Below are positions 23,390-38,100 of a DNA stretch of 64,000 nucleotides, piece after piece. Source of the stretch: Macrophomina tecta. Taxonomy: Eukaryota > Ascomycota > Dothideomycetes > Botryosphaeriales > Botryosphaeriaceae. Each line of letters starts with the position of its first letter. The stretch's first letter is position 1. Both the position numbers and the translations under genes were made by a program. The stretch covers positions 1,302,001-1,366,000 of the forward strand of contig JAKSGN010000022.1 in the NCBI GenBank assembly GCA_024180945.1, read 5' to 3'. The notes under the pieces are model-generated. The model was not told the origin of the DNA and made no database searches. It saw nothing but the letters and a program-made list of their open reading frames with translations.

Positions 23390-24168
23390 TATAATAGCAG
23401 CCTCTTCTACTAGGCTTCGAAGTTACCTAGTAGGGTTAGATAGCGGTAGAATTTTTCTTAAAAAATAAGAGAAGGATAGAGGATTAGAACGATAGATAGT
23501 AATTACGTAATAAGTTAGTACACGATACGCGTTAGACTTATTATCTCTAATAAGTCGGTATTAGAATCTTAAGTTAACTATAAAGATTAAAGTACTATCT
23601 AATAAGTATATCTATATACTATAGAAAAATTATAGTAATCTAGATCGATATAGCTAGATTAAAGTAGCTGGATTAATAGTATTAGATTATTAATCTTAGA
23701 TTAGGTTAATCTAGGTAGGCCCTATAGGTTCTACGTAACTTAGGCGCTAAAGCCTATTTTCTAAAATCTAACTTCTATATTAATTATAAGAGTATTCTAC
23801 TGCTAGACTATCATTTCTTAGACTATATAAGTTATTCGACTTTCTTCCGTTTGTTTCTCTTAGCTCGAAGCTAGTTTCCGGGATTTATAACTTTTCTCTT
23901 ATAGGCGTTCTTTCCCTACGGGAGTTTATTTAGTCTATATTCTTATAGTCTTACTATATCGCGTGGGCGTTGCTTCTATACGGGCTTCTATTACTATCTT
24001 ATTTAGGTCTATACACGCCGTTTTTCCTTACGGCTAGTTTTCCCGTACGGGTATACTAGTAGTGCGGCTCTACCGTTTCTATAGGTTTCTAGCTCCTACG
24101 GTGCCTTTTCCCGTACGGGCCTTTCGCCCGTAGGGTTATAAAGTCCTTATTCTCTAAGGTTCATAATA
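23390..24168 (-). repeat. 3' LTR of Gypsy-1a (779 bp)
   Basis: Starts TATAATAGCAGCC and ends GGTTCATAATA on the plus strand, which are the RIP forms of the TGTAACGGCGG and GGTTCGTAACA seen in the unmutated relative at 49726-50468. The reverse-oriented polypurine tract follows directly. Confidence 0.85.
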
Positions 24169-24790
24169 CTATCCCCCCTCTTAAGAATCTTCGGTTCGAA
24201 GATTTATTTATTTATCTATATTTTAGGCTTTCTTCGTTTTCTTATTTTTTTTTTTTTTACTATAAGCCTCCTACTATACCTTTAAAATGAAAGCGCGATT
24301 TATAGAAGACTAAGCGTAAGTCTCTAGATATAAAGATTAATTTACTAGGTATCGCGATATCTATTTCTTATTTATAGTATTTACTTCTAAATGCCTAGTA
24401 AAAGGCGGAGGAGCCTAAGATAGTATACTAAATAGCCTTAAGTTTTTCTCGTTATAGCGAATATTATTATACTAGGCGTACTAGTTATAATACTAGCGGC
24501 CTTAAGAACTCTAATTATTAGTTCTTCTTTAGTAGTCTCGCTAGTCTACTAACTTTTTCTCTAGTTAAGCGTCTTTATCGTGCCTTAGATAAGGCGCGCT
24601 CGGAATATACTACTTTCGAAAATTAGCTTTAAAAGGCGGCCTTCGGTCTTTCTCGTACTAAAAAATAGTAGAAGTTACTTAAGCGTCGTACTACCCTAAT
24701 ATTATAGCGTAAGTCGGACGTAATCGATATACTTAAGAAGTTAGAAGCGTTAGAGGCTAGAAATACCTCTAACTCTAAAAATACTAAAAA

Positions 24791-25174
24791 TATTACGATA
24801 CTAGCTAGAGGGGACGGAGGAAGAATAATTCTACTCTCTAGAAAAGACCCTAATTCCTTAGAGCGGAAAATTCTTAGTCCGAATTACACCCTAAAGAGTA
24901 GAAGGTGGATCTATTATCTAGTATACTAACTATAGATTACTCGACTTATTAGATTACGGTAAGCTAGCTAGTAATCTACCGTAATCTAACTAAATACTCT
25001 ATATATATAGGCTATACTCGTTTATAGTAGATAAGATCCTTGTAGTTAACTTATTAATTAATTCTTACTCTAATATTACGTGCGACTCTTTTTTATCTAC
25101 TACTACGGTTCTTCGAAAGCCTACGCTACCCGACGATACGCCCGACCTCCCCTAGAAAGAGTAACGGCGTAACA
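24791..25174 (+). repeat. 5' LTR of Gypsy-2 (384 bp)
   Basis: Matches 31031-31387 plus 39737-39763 closely, with transition differences. It contains a TATATATATAGGC promoter-like stretch near 25,010 and ends GGCGTAACA. CTTTAACTACTA follows at once as the presumed priming site. Confidence 0.85.
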
Positions 25175-28100
25175 CTTTAACTACTACCCTATAGGTACCG
25201 AAGGTAATTACCTAGTAAAGAATACTAACTATAAATAACGAGAATTTTCTACCCTAATATAACCTCTAAGGGGAAGACGTGCCTATAATTAAGAAATAAC
25301 TCTCGCTTTAACCTTAATCTTAAGACCCTATGTAGGCCCTATACGGGCTTATTTAGAATCTTTAAACTACTATATAGTGCTTTAAACTCGGCTAACGGGA
25401 GTAATTCGAATAAATAGCTTACCTAATCTAAAACCTAACTCCCGCGACTATCTATCCGATATAGACCCCGATAACTAACTAGAAAGTTACGTAAAAACCC
25501 GCCTTAAACCCTAAACCTATAGACCTAGTCGTACTCCTAGCCTTTAAACTAAAAATTAAGGCCCCGGATATATTTAACGGGGCTAGAGGGCAACTAGACG
25601 AATTTTTACGATAAATCTAAACGTACTTCTATATATATCGAATCTTCTTTTAAGATAATATCTAGAAGGTACTATTCGCTAGCTCCTACCTAAGGAGTAA
25701 TACCGCTAGATAATTCGAACTATACTAGATTAACTAGGATGGCGCTAAGCTATATAAAGAAACTAAAGAAATTATTAATAGTTTCGAAAAATTTACTAAG
25801 GTACTGCGTACTATATTTAATAATAAGAATTACTACTAAGATACCGCCTATTAAATCTACCGCCTAAAATAAACCGAATTAGCTGCCGACTATACTATCT
25901 AGTTTTAACTATACGCCTTACGCCTTAAATGGGATAACGAGGTCTTGCGTATACTCTACTACGAAGAACTTAAGAACTATATTAAGAATAAATTCGCCCG
26001 TACTAAGCTATCTACTATATACTAAGAAATAGTGCGTACTATAATCTAGATTAACTTACGTATATATAATTGCTTTTAGGAGACGGGAAGATTTTCTAGA
26101 AATACTACTAATACCGCCTAACCCTGTAATAGTCTACTACTAGGGGATTCTATAGATCTAGATACTAACTAACGAAGAACCCCCCGGCTAGTACCGAAAG
26201 AAGAATAACACTAATGTAAAAAGAGTCTTTACTTCTACTATAGAAAGTATAAATATATTAGTAGAAACTATCTAAATAAGTAAACTAGTAATTAGCGGAC
26301 TAATGATAAAAGAACTACCTCAGCTACTAAAGAATAACCTAAAACTCTTAATTATAATACTCTCTACTAGTCTACCTATAGTATCGAAGCCTACCTAACT
26401 TACTAAAAAGCTAAGAATATTAGTGGGTACTATTTAAAAAACTAGAAACGCCTACTAAACTAGGGCTATAGTAGGCGAGCCCCCTACCCTATAGAACTAT
26501 AGTAGTATTAACCGGAAATACTATAGAATACCTACTAGAGAACGAAGGAGACTTTATAGAATACAAAAACTATTAGGTTATTATAATAAAGATTAATAAA
26601 CGCTGAGCGCTTACCCTTATTAACTTAGTATTATAAGGGAACTACGTCTTAAACTAATTTATAGAAAAAGCCAACCTAAAGCCCTAAGAAAAGAACTAAC
26701 CCTATTAGCTAAAAATAGTTAATAAATTACCTAGCTCCTTTAGAGATAAAAAGGTAATTATCGAAACCCCGAAACTAATTCTTAAATATAAAGACTATAG
26801 AGAACGCATCTATCTAGACGTTACTAAGATTTCTAAGTATAATATTATTCTCGGTATTCCTTAGTAAAGAAAATAGAAAGTATAATATAACTAGAATAAT
26901 AGAGAAATTATCCTTAAGTCCCAAGAATAAAATTAAAAAGAACTAGAATAAAAACTACGTACTATAGCCGAATCTATTACCCACGTAAGCCTAATCTCGA
27001 AAGCTACGCTAGAAAGAACATGAAAAAAAGGGTAAGTAATTAGAATAATATAGTATCGCCCTACTACTATAAATAAAGAACGAACCCGATAGATTAGCGC
27101 TACTAGACGAGAAGAACTAGACTACCCGATACCTATAGAAGAAAATAATTCTACTAGAATATATAAATAGTACCTTAACGGTGTTTCTAAGGAATACTAC
27201 TAGTTTAAAAAGATTTTTAGAGAAAAGATTAAAGACGCGCTACTAAAATACTAACTATAGAACTACGAGATTAATCTAAAACTAGATACTAAACCTCGAT
27301 TTAGGCTATTATACCTAATATTAGAAAAAGAATTATAAGCGATAAGAGAATACCTAGATTTATTACTAAAGAAAGAATATATCCGACTCTTCTAATCTTT
27401 AGTAGAATTACCCATTTTCTTTATACTAAAACTAGGAGGTAAGTTATGCCTCTACGTAGATTATAGATCTTTAAACGATATTATTATTAAGGACCGCTAC
27501 CTCCTATTCTATATTAACGAACTAAGGAATCGCCTCTTAGGAGCATAGTTCTTTACTAAACTAGACCTACGGGACGGATACTATCTTATCCGAATTAAAG
27601 AAGAATATAAATAGAAAACTACGTTTCGAATCTAATACGGCCTATACGAATATTTAGTAATACTCTTTAGACTTACTAACGCCCTTACTACATTTTAAGC
27701 CCTCGTTAACTACGTCCTACGGGAATACCTAAATAGATTCTATATAGCTTACCTTAATAATATCTTAATTTACTTGAAAACCCTAGAAGAATATAAAAAA
27801 TACGTATCTAAGGTTCTCTAGAAACTACTCGAATATAGCCTCTTAGTTAAACCAGAAAAATATATCTTCTATATTTAGAAGGTTAAATTCCTAGGCTTTA
27901 TTATTAAACTAGGAAAAGTAGTTATAGACCTAAAAAAGATAGAAGATATTTTAAAATAGCCCGAACTAAGAAACGTTAAAGAAGTATAAGCCTTTCTAGG
28001 GTTTACACAACTTCTACTAGCGGTTTATCGAACGATACTTTTATATAGCCGAACCGCTAATTCGACTTACCTGAAAAGATACCTTATTCGCCTAGAAAGA

Positions 28101-31030
28101 ACTATAATAGAAAGCGTTTAACTAACTTAAAAGAACCTTCGTAGAAGCCCCTATATTAATTATATTCGATTTCGATAAACTCCTCTATCTCGAAACTAAC
28201 GTATCTAACTATGCTATTAATGCTACTCTTAGCTAGCTAGACGATAAGAAAAGATTATACTCTATCGTGTACTACTTTCGTAAAATATTACCTGCGGAAC
28301 TTAACTACGAGATATATGATAAAGAACTACTCGCGATTATTATAGTATTTAAGAAATAGCGATATTACCTTAAGAAAGCTAACTACGAAATTACGGTATA
28401 TTCGGATTATAAGAACCTAGGATACTTTATAATTACTAAGATATTAAATAGGAGATAAGTACGATAGGTAGAATAACTCGCTCCCTTCTATTTTAAGATC
28501 TACTACCGAAAGGGAAACGAAAACAGTAAGGCGGACACACTTAGCTATAGAGCCGATTACGTAGAAGAAAAGCTAGAATTATTACTAGTAGTACTTAGAT
28601 AAAATAATAATAGTATATTAGGCCCTAACCGCCCCTAAATTATCGAAGAACTCGACGTACTATAGAAAGAATAAATACTAGCACCTATTATAAGACTAGA
28701 AAGCCCTATCGACGATAATGAGCCCCCGAGAGCCCTAATATCCGAATAGAAACCCGAAGACAATAAGGAACTATAAGATAAAGAATCTACACCTACGCTA
28801 GAAGAAACTACGAAAGAAGTAGTAAATAAAGAAGAAGATAATACCGCTACTTAAAAATAAATTATCGAAAGAAAATATAATAATAACTCGCTATTCTAAG
28901 AACTACTATAACGAATAGATACCCCTAAATATAACGACCCCAACCTAGTCTAAGATTATAGAGGTAATATACTATTCTACGGAAAAATCTACGTGCTAAT
29001 ACCTCTACGCAAACGACTAACTAAGGAATACTATAAATTCGTAGTTTACAAATACCCGGGAATAATAAGAACCTTAGAACGACTTACGAGATACTTCTAT
29101 TTTTCCCGAATAAGGAAAATAGTAGAAAAAGTCATCTAGGAATATAATAAATATATAAAGAATAAAGCGGTATAATACGTACTATATAAATAGCTATAGC
29201 TTATTATAACGCTAACTAAACTCTAGAAATTGGTTATAATAGACTTTATTACCGACCTACTAATTTTAGTAGACCCCGTAACTAAAATACGATATAATAC
29301 TATTCTAGTTATCGTTAACCGTCTAATAAAATAGGTATACTTTATTCCTTATAATAAGAAAATTAGAGCGAAGGGCTACGCCTACTTCTTTCTTAGATAT
29401 ATTTTTGCCTACTATGGGATGCCTAAGGAACTAATTATAGACCGAGACCTACGATTTAGAGCTAAGTTCTAGTAAACCTTAGTCTATAAACTAGGAACTA
29501 AATATAAGATATTAATAATGGTACACCCGTAAACCAACGGATAAACGAAATAAACTAACTAGACGCTAGAATAGTATCTAAGATTCTATCTAAACTATAG
29601 GTAAAATAACTAGGTCGAACTTCTACCGCTAGCCTAATACGTGTATAATAGTACGTTAATGAAAGCTATATAAACTACGCCCTTCTACGCTAACTACAGT
29701 TTCGACTCTACCACCTTTAGAGAACTCTAGATCTACGAAGTACTCGCCTAAAAAGCTATACTTAGGGTAGATTAGCTACGCGAATTATACTAAGAACTAG
29801 CTTGAGATATTAAATTTACCGTATACTAAATAGCTATATACTACGATAGACGGCGCTAGGCGTCGCCGCCTCTAAAAAAGAAAGATAAAGTCTAGCTCCT
29901 TAGAAAAAATATTAAAACTATATAATTAAACGATAAATTAGACTATAAAAAGATCGAACCCTACTAGATTAAGAAAAAACTTTTACCTATTTTCTTTAAA
30001 CTTAAATTACTAGAATAAGTAGATATATATCTAGTTTTCTATATCTTCTTACTCGAATTCGTATATAGCAATGCCGAACCTAATTTAGAAATTAAAATAT
30101 ACCTCGATAACACTAATAGAAAATAGCTAGTAGAAAAAATCCTTAATAGAGACTAGATTAATAGTTAATATAAGTATCTTATTAAATAGGAAGGAACGGA
30201 CCCCGCTAGAAATCCTTAGAAATTCTTATAGGAACTAGTCTCTTATCTTAACTATAAAGGACTTATCTAGAAATATTATCGATAAAACCCTAACCGCCTA
30301 AACCTAGAATATCCTTCTATAACGCGAAACCTAGAGGAGGCGTTAAGGATATCTAAAACTAGTCTATTAATATCTCTTAAGGAACCGCTTTATTAGAACT
30401 TACTATATTACTACTATCTAAACTTAATAGCTATACCGTATACGCCTTCTTAAGCTCTAGCTCTACTAAGAATAATAAACCCCGACGTACTATTTTACAC
30501 TTTTAATTATTAAGAAACTACTCTTACTGCTCTAAACGCTCTAAACGGGCTATAAAGGTAAGAAGGGAGTTTTAAGCCGCCTTTAAAGCCTATTAAGAAG
30601 TAGATAGGGCCTTAGTAGTAGCTAAATATTTTCTACGAAGGCGATCGCGCTTTTAATTAACTAAGTTTTCTATAATTATTAATAACTACTTACTAAGAAC
30701 TAGGAGAACCTATAATCTTAAACTAAAATATTCTAAACGTTATAGCTACGACCCCGACGGATATACTTAGAATAACGAGAAGATAAAGTCCCTAGCTCTT
30801 TTTCTAGTAATATCTTATACTCCTTACTCTTCTTACGGTAGTAACTATAGAAAGGCATAACGATAACTCCTAGATAAGCGATACGAGTAGCTAAATTACG
30901 GCGCTTAGTAGACTTACAACTAGATATTACGAAATAAGGTTAGAAATAAGTAACGAAACGAACGAGAAAAGACTACTCTATACTTATAGTTTTAAACTTT
31001 TAGGCCGAAAGTCGCCTAAAGAGAGAATAG
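25175..31030 (+). pseudogene. Gypsy-2 gag-pol, RIP-inactivated
   Basis: Read on the plus strand ignoring stops. Gag lies at about 25,550-26,160 (KAPDIFNGARGQLDEFL-type capsid start). RT has LYVDYRSLND near 27,450 and YLNN near 27,750, where the YLDD catalytic pair has become NN by G to A change. RNase H is at 28.2-28.6 kb, an integrase core with KY(K)ILIMVHP.TNG-like spacing at about 29.2-29.8 kb, and a chromodomain-like segment (YLIK.EGTDPARNP) at about 30.1-30.3 kb. After this, about 30,340-31,020 stays protein-like on both strands and cannot be assigned. No frame is intact; nearly all stops are TAA or TAG. Confidence 0.82.
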
Positions 31031-31387
31031 TATTACGATACTAGCTAGAGAAAATAGAGAAAGAACGGCTCTACTTTCTAGAAAAAATTCTAATTCCTCG
31101 GAGCGGGAAATTCTTAGTCTAGATTATACCCTAAAGGGTAGAAGGTAGATCTATTACCTAGCGTACTAACTATAGATTACTCGACTTACTAAATTACGGT
31201 AAGCTAGCTAGTAATCTATCGTAATCTAACTAAATACCCTATATATATAGGCTATACTTATTTATAGTAGATAGAACCCTCGTAGTTAACTTATTAATTA
31301 ATTCTTATTTTAATATTACGTGCGATTCTTTTCTACCTACTACTACAGCCCCCCGAAAGCCTACGTTACCCGACGATACGCCCGACC
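31031..31387 (+). repeat. 3' LTR of Gypsy-2, left part
   Basis: First 357 bp of the 3' LTR; the last 27 bp are at 39737-39763, beyond Gypsy-1b. The break is flanked by CGACC (31383-31387) and CAACC (39732-39736), the target duplication of the nested element. Confidence 0.85.
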
Positions 31388-32168
31388 TATTACGAACCCT
31401 AAAGGATAAGGGCTTTATAACCCTACGGGCGAAAGGCCCGCACGAAAAAAGGCACCGTAGGGGCTAGAAACCTATAGAAATAGCAGAGCCGCACTACTAG
31501 TATGCCCGCACGGGAAAACTAGCCGTAAGAAAAGACGGCGCGTATAGACCTAGGTAAGATAGTAATAAAAGCCCGCACAGTAGCGACGCCTACGCGGTAT
31601 AGTAAGACCACGGGAATATAGACTAGGTAAACTCCCGTAGGAAAAGAACGCCTATAAGAAAGAAGTTACGAATCCCAAAAACCGGCTTCGAGCTAAGAGA
31701 AATGGATAAGAGAAAGTTAAATAACTTATACAGTCTAAGAAACGAAGGTCTAGCGGTAGAATACTCTCGTAACCGATATAGAAGTTAGATTCTAGGAAAC
31801 AGGCTTTAGCACCCGAGTTACGTAGGATCTATAGGGCCCACCTAGATTAATTTAATCTAAGATTAATAATCTAATACTATTAATCTAGCTGCTTTAATCT
31901 AGCTATATTAATCTAGATTACTATAATTTTTCTATAGTATATATAGATATACTTATTAGATAGTACTTTAACCTTTATAGTTAACTTAAAGTTTTAATAT
32001 AACCCTATTAGAGGTAATAAGCCTAACGCGTACCGCGTACTAATATATTACATAATTACTACTATTATTTTAATTCTTTACTCCTTCTCTTATTCTTTAA
32101 GGTAAATTCTTTAGCTATCTAACCCTACTAGGCGATTCTAAAGCCTAGTAGAAGAGGCCGCTATTATA
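31388..32168 (+). repeat. 5' LTR of Gypsy-1b (781 bp)
   Basis: Starts TATTACGAACC and ends GGCCGCTATTATA, RIP forms of TGTTACG...CGTTACA. The U3 part carries repeated CTAGATTA and inverted TAATCTAG words (near 31,850-31,920) that can pair. CTTTAACTATTATTC follows as the priming region. Confidence 0.85.
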
Positions 32169-35100
32169 CTTTAACTATTATTCTTATAAGGGAAGGCAGT
32201 TCCGAGGAGAGAAATACTTAACGATAAGATAGTATTACCTAATACTTAACGCTAACTAAGTAATATAATAAACGACGTTAATATAAATAATAATGGTTCC
32301 TTATAGCTAACTATAGCCGACCTCTTTTAAGTTATCCGAGATATATAAGGCTAGATCGGCGAACTACGTAGATAACTCTAGGAGTAGACTAACGAAAATA
32401 TATAGCTCTATCGATAAATAGGCGAACTTCGCAACTAAGCTATTCCGATAACCCCTACCCTAGTACCCGTTTATACTCCGATATTAATAACGACTTAACC
32501 TTCTAATAAAAGTACAAAGACGGCTAAGCTAGATCTATTCTATAGTAACTAAAAGAAGCTCTAGACCTTTTTCTTATAACTTAACCTATACTTCTTCTTT
32601 AACTCTAGAGACTTTCCTATTAACGATAAAAAGATAATATTCATAGCTACCTACCTCCGCGATATCGTAGTATAGTGGTTCGAGCCCTACCTTAGAGACC
32701 GAATAGAGAAAGAACTAGAAGCACGTAAAGAGAATATAAAGAAAGTCTTTAGTAGCTATAAGTACTTCGTAACTTAAATTAAGTAAAGCTTCGGAGACCT
32801 TAACGAGGTTAATAAGGCCCGACGAGTCGTTATAAATATCTACTAGAAGATCTTAGTAGCAGACTATACTATAGAATTCTAAAAGGCCGTAGCGTACCTA
32901 GATAACTAGTTCGACCGCGCCCTTATAGACTACTACTACCGAGGACTTAAGAAAAGGGTTAAAGACTAACTTATAATATAAGACGATTCTAAGACCCTAG
33001 ACGAGCTTATTAAGCTAGCTATTAAATGCGATAACCGCCTCTTCGAGCGCTAATCCGAGAAGTATAAGGTAAACTACGGAGCTAATACTTCGCGCCTAGC
33101 GCGCCCTAAATATACTTAGAAAGAAGGAGATACTATAGAGCTAGATAATATTAACCGCCGGAATGACCTACCTAAAAAGAATAACTACTATAGAGGAAAG
33201 AATAACAGCTATAAGAAAAAACAATGCAAAGAATAGACCCTAGAGTAAAAATAAAGATTTAAGAAAGAACTATATATCTACTATAATAAAACTTAGAAAA
33301 AGACATACTACTACCTTAAGAAGAATAAATAAGTCTCGGCTATAATATAAGAACTAGAAAGCCGAGAAGTCTCTACAATTACTAAGTAAGAAAACCCCTT
33401 CGCCGAATTTAATAAGTAACGCGAAGAAAGCTAGAGCCCCAAGTATTAGAAGCTTAGCTAGATAGCCTACTATAATAATAACTATACTACTTACTAGAGC
33501 GATAAGGACGCTATAGGCTAGTACCCTAAGAAGCTATAATACGTTAATACGATTCTAAGAATAAAAGAAGAGCTTATTAAAGCCTTTCCTAACGACGAGA
33601 ACCTAGTCGATAGCGATATAAAGAAACTATATAATAGTACCCTAGAGTCGAGCACGACTGACAATAAGTAATAGTAGAATGAAGCTATACTTACGAGAAT
33701 AACGAAGCACCTAACCTAATACGGAGAGATACGCCGCGTTACTAATAGCCTAGAACCTACGGTTACCTAGATTCCAGGCCCTATAATTAACCTCGGAACG
33801 TAGCAATATAAGGTATAGTAAGGAAAGATATATATACGCGTATAGTAAGACGACACCTAGAATCCCTAGAAAGAATCCCTACTTAAGACGGCCGACGAAC
33901 TCGCATCTTAGCTAGAGAACGAGGTATAGGGGGCACGACGACGATAAAACCTATAATACCTCCGTGATATAGCCTATACCCTCTATTAGTACGGCACGGT
34001 AACTAGGGATAGAGGCACCCTATAATAGATACCCTACGAAAAATACGATATGCTTACCTTCTAGTATTAGGTTCGGAACGGGTGGATCTACTAGAGACGA
34101 CTAATTAAACGCGGTAGATAGACGTAATAGAAAGACACCCTAATTCTAGTTAACGAATAGGACGAGTATATCCGTTATAAAATAACGGGACGACCTATAT
34201 TAAAAAACTAGACGGCTCTCCTAGATAGGGACCCTAGGAGGGGCCGTTAGATAGGTTCCTTAACTAGATTATACGTATAGCGAACGGAATTATACCTACC
34301 GGATTAAACCTATATCGACTTTTATATATTCTAGTTATATTCTGCGGGAAAAAGGCGATGGCTATAGTTAATAGCGGCGTATAAGGCGTATTCGTCGACC
34401 CTAAGTTTATTATTAAGAACTAACTACCCTAGTAAGCCAAGGATTACCCTTATTAGTTAAGCACGGTAGATGGTTTCCTAGCGGAATACGGAAATAGCTA
34501 AATATAAATCGAGATAGGGGAAGTATTCCTTACCGTTAGTAGTTACTAAGAACGAATTAACCTCGACGTAATAATAATTCTCGAATACGATATTATTCTA
34601 GAAATATCGTAGCTAAAGACTTACGAGCTATATATTAGCTAGAGAATAGAGACTATTACGTTTTCTAACGAATACTATAGACGCTACCTCGCAACGGTAA
34701 GAAGAAGCTAATAGAGCTAGAAGAAAGCGCTAGAGCCTAGAAGCTAGAGCGAAACCTCTAAGCTAAGATAGCGGGATAATAACGTATTTATAGATATTAA
34801 GACTATTAGCTATCAAGCGCTAAAACTTATAATAAGACAAGGAGAAAAGACCTATATAATTTACGTAAAACCTAGTAAAGACACCGAGCAGAAGACTCTT
34901 ACTTATATAAAACGGGGCCTTACGAATAAGAATAAAGATAGCCTAAAGCTAGTTAAAGAAGACTACTTCTAGAGGCTTAATAGACGATACGGCTACCTAG
35001 ATAAAGTAGGTACTAGTCCCCTCGAGTATAAGAGCTATAACGATAAAGGTATTTTAGTAGCCGAGATTAGCGTAGACCTTAGCGGAATTATAAGGCCTAC

Positions 35101-38100
35101 TAAGAATAAATTAGCACCTATACTAAAATTAGAAATAGTTCTATAAGAGTTCTAGAATATACCGAGAATATTCTAAGAAAGAGGTAAAGGATAACTACTA
35201 GAGTATTAGCTATAGAATTATAAGATACCCTTACTCCCGGGAATATAACCTACTTTTAAGCCTATTTACTCCTTATCTAAGACAGAGGCTAAAGTATTAC
35301 GAAAATATATTGATAAAAACCTAGAACGAGGATATATATAACCCTTATAGTTACTAGTAGAATACTCTATTCTATTCGTTCTAAAAAAGAATAGTAAGCT
35401 TCGCCTTTACGTCGACTATAGATAGCTAAATAATATTATAGTAAAAAACCGATACCTATTACCTTATATTAACGAATTATAGGATAAACTTCGCAACGCT
35501 AAGTTCTTTACGAAACTAGACCTTCGAGAAGGTTACTATCTAGTCCGTATTAGAAAAGGGGAAGAATAGAAAACGGCGTTCCAAACGCGATTTAGATATT
35601 ATAAGTATACGATAATATTCTTCGGGCTTACTAACGTATCGGCTACCTTTTAGAGCTTAGTTAACGATACCCTACGTCCGTATTTAGATATATTCGCCTT
35701 AGCTTACCTAGATAATATCCTAATATACTTAAAAACGCTCGAGGAATATACCGAGTACGTAAGAAAAGTCCTAAAGGCCTTAGACGAACAAAATCTCTAA
35801 GTAGCCCTAGAAAAGAGCGAGTAGTATATATAAAAGATAGAATACCTAGAGTTTATTATTACCCTAGGGTATATCGGTATAAACGATAAGAAACTAGACG
35901 TAATTAGAGATTAGCTAATACCGCGAACTATTAGAGAAGTATAATCCTTTCTTAGATTTACTAACTTTTATCGAAAGTTTATTATAAACTACGCTAAAAT
36001 AGCGGTACCTCTAACCGATACCACTAAGAAGAAACATAGGTTTATATAGAAAAAAAGATAATAATGAGCGTTTAACTTGCTAAAGTAGATATTTATAGAA
36101 GCACTAGTTCTAGGGCTCTATAACCTAGATCTACTAATTACGGTAGAAACCGACGCTTTAGACTACGCTATAGAAGCCGTACTTAGTTAGCTAGATAAAG
36201 AAGGTAGATTATATTTTATTACCTACTACTTAAGGAAAATAATACCTACCGAGAAGAACTACGACGTCTATAATAAGAAACTCTTAGCTATAGTCATAGC
36301 TTTTAAAGAGTAAAGACACTACTCAAAGACGCTAAGTACTAGATTATAGTCTACTACGACTATAAGAACCTCTCGTACTTTACTACTACTAAGAAATTAA
36401 ACTAACGATAAGTTTAGTAGGCTAAAGAGCTAGCGTTCTATAATATAAAGATTACCTATAGAAAGGAATCTAAGAACGCTCGCGTAGATACGCTAAGTAG
36501 ACAAGCCGACTATATTAAAGAAAAGCTAGGTCTATAACCTATAATACTTAATACGTAGAAAGACGGGTCTTTTATACCCGCTAGCCGTAGCCGCTAGATT
36601 ATAGCTATTTATAGCCTAGGATAAATATAGCTTAAGGAAGGATTAAACGACTCGCTTATCCTAGTTAGGCTATTCGCCCTAGCGATACGCCTCGAAGGTA
36701 ACGAATAGGAGCAGAAGATTTGAGAAGCCTACGTAGATAATATAACGGCTTAAGAAATCGGAGAACTCGATAACGATTCCCGAGTAACTAGAAACGTAGA
36801 TAGTATAATTCTATTTTTAGAATTAGTCTATATTTTAGTTAAACTACGGAAAAAGCTTATAAAGGATATATACGAAGCCCTAGTATACGGTTACTAAGAA
36901 ATAGATAAGATAATAGAGCGAATTATAAGAAGCTACTACTTCCTAGAACTAAGAAGAACCGTTTAACGGGTAGTCTTATAATACGACCTTTATATTAAAA
37001 GTAAGGCCGCGAGGTATATATTCTATAGACTACTTTAGCTGCTACCGATACCTAAGCGTCCTTAGTAATTTATCTCGCTAGACTTTATTATGGACCTATC
37101 TAAGTTAGAAAAACCGCTTACTAAGGTTAAGTATAACTTAATTCTAGTTATTGTAGATAGAATAATAAAGTATATATATTACCTACCATACCTTAAGACG
37201 GTAAATACGAAAGAACTCGCCTATATATTTCTTAGAATAATCCTTAGTAACTATAGATTACTAGAAGAGCTTATATTAAATAAAGATTAGCTATTTATAT
37301 TCCGATTTTAGTAGACGCTTACCCGCTAGCTTAGAGCTAAGTATAAGCTCTTAACTACGATATACCCTTAAATAGACGGATAGACAGAACGAACGAATTA
37401 GACGCTAGAATAATACCTACGCTACTATCTTAACTACGCGTAAGATAACTAGGTCGAGCTACTACTACTCGTATAGTTCGCGTATAATAGCTTAAAAGCG
37501 TTAGCTATATAAGAATCCCCGTTCTACACTAACTACGGTTATAAGCCTATAGTTTATAAAGAGCTAATACTAAGCGAATTTCTAGCCTAAAAAGAAATTC
37601 TTAAAGTAGACTAGCTAAAGGCACTCTACAAATAACTATACCTAGACCTCGAGTTTATAACCCTATAAATAGGTAGATACTATAATAAACGGTACTAGAA
37701 GGCACCGAAGCTAAAAAAGAGAAATAAAGTTTACCTTCTTAGAAAAAATATTAAGATAAAATAGCCAAATAATAAATTAGACTTTAAAAAAATCGAACTG
37801 TTCGAAATTAAAGAATAGATTAGAAAGGTTAATTTCCGCCTTAGATTATCTAATACTATACGAATATACTCTATATTCCACGTCTTACTTCTTAAACCGG
37901 TACTAGAAAATGCTACGCTATTACGCTAAACGAAAGAAATGCTATCGAAAAATCTAGACGCCGACGAAAATATAGACTAGAACATAGAATAAATCCTAGA
38001 TAGTAGCTATATTAACGGTTAGTTTAGATACCTCCTTAAATAGAAGGGAGACTAGGATAATATCTAAAAACTACTAAAACTCTACGATTATTAAGAACTT

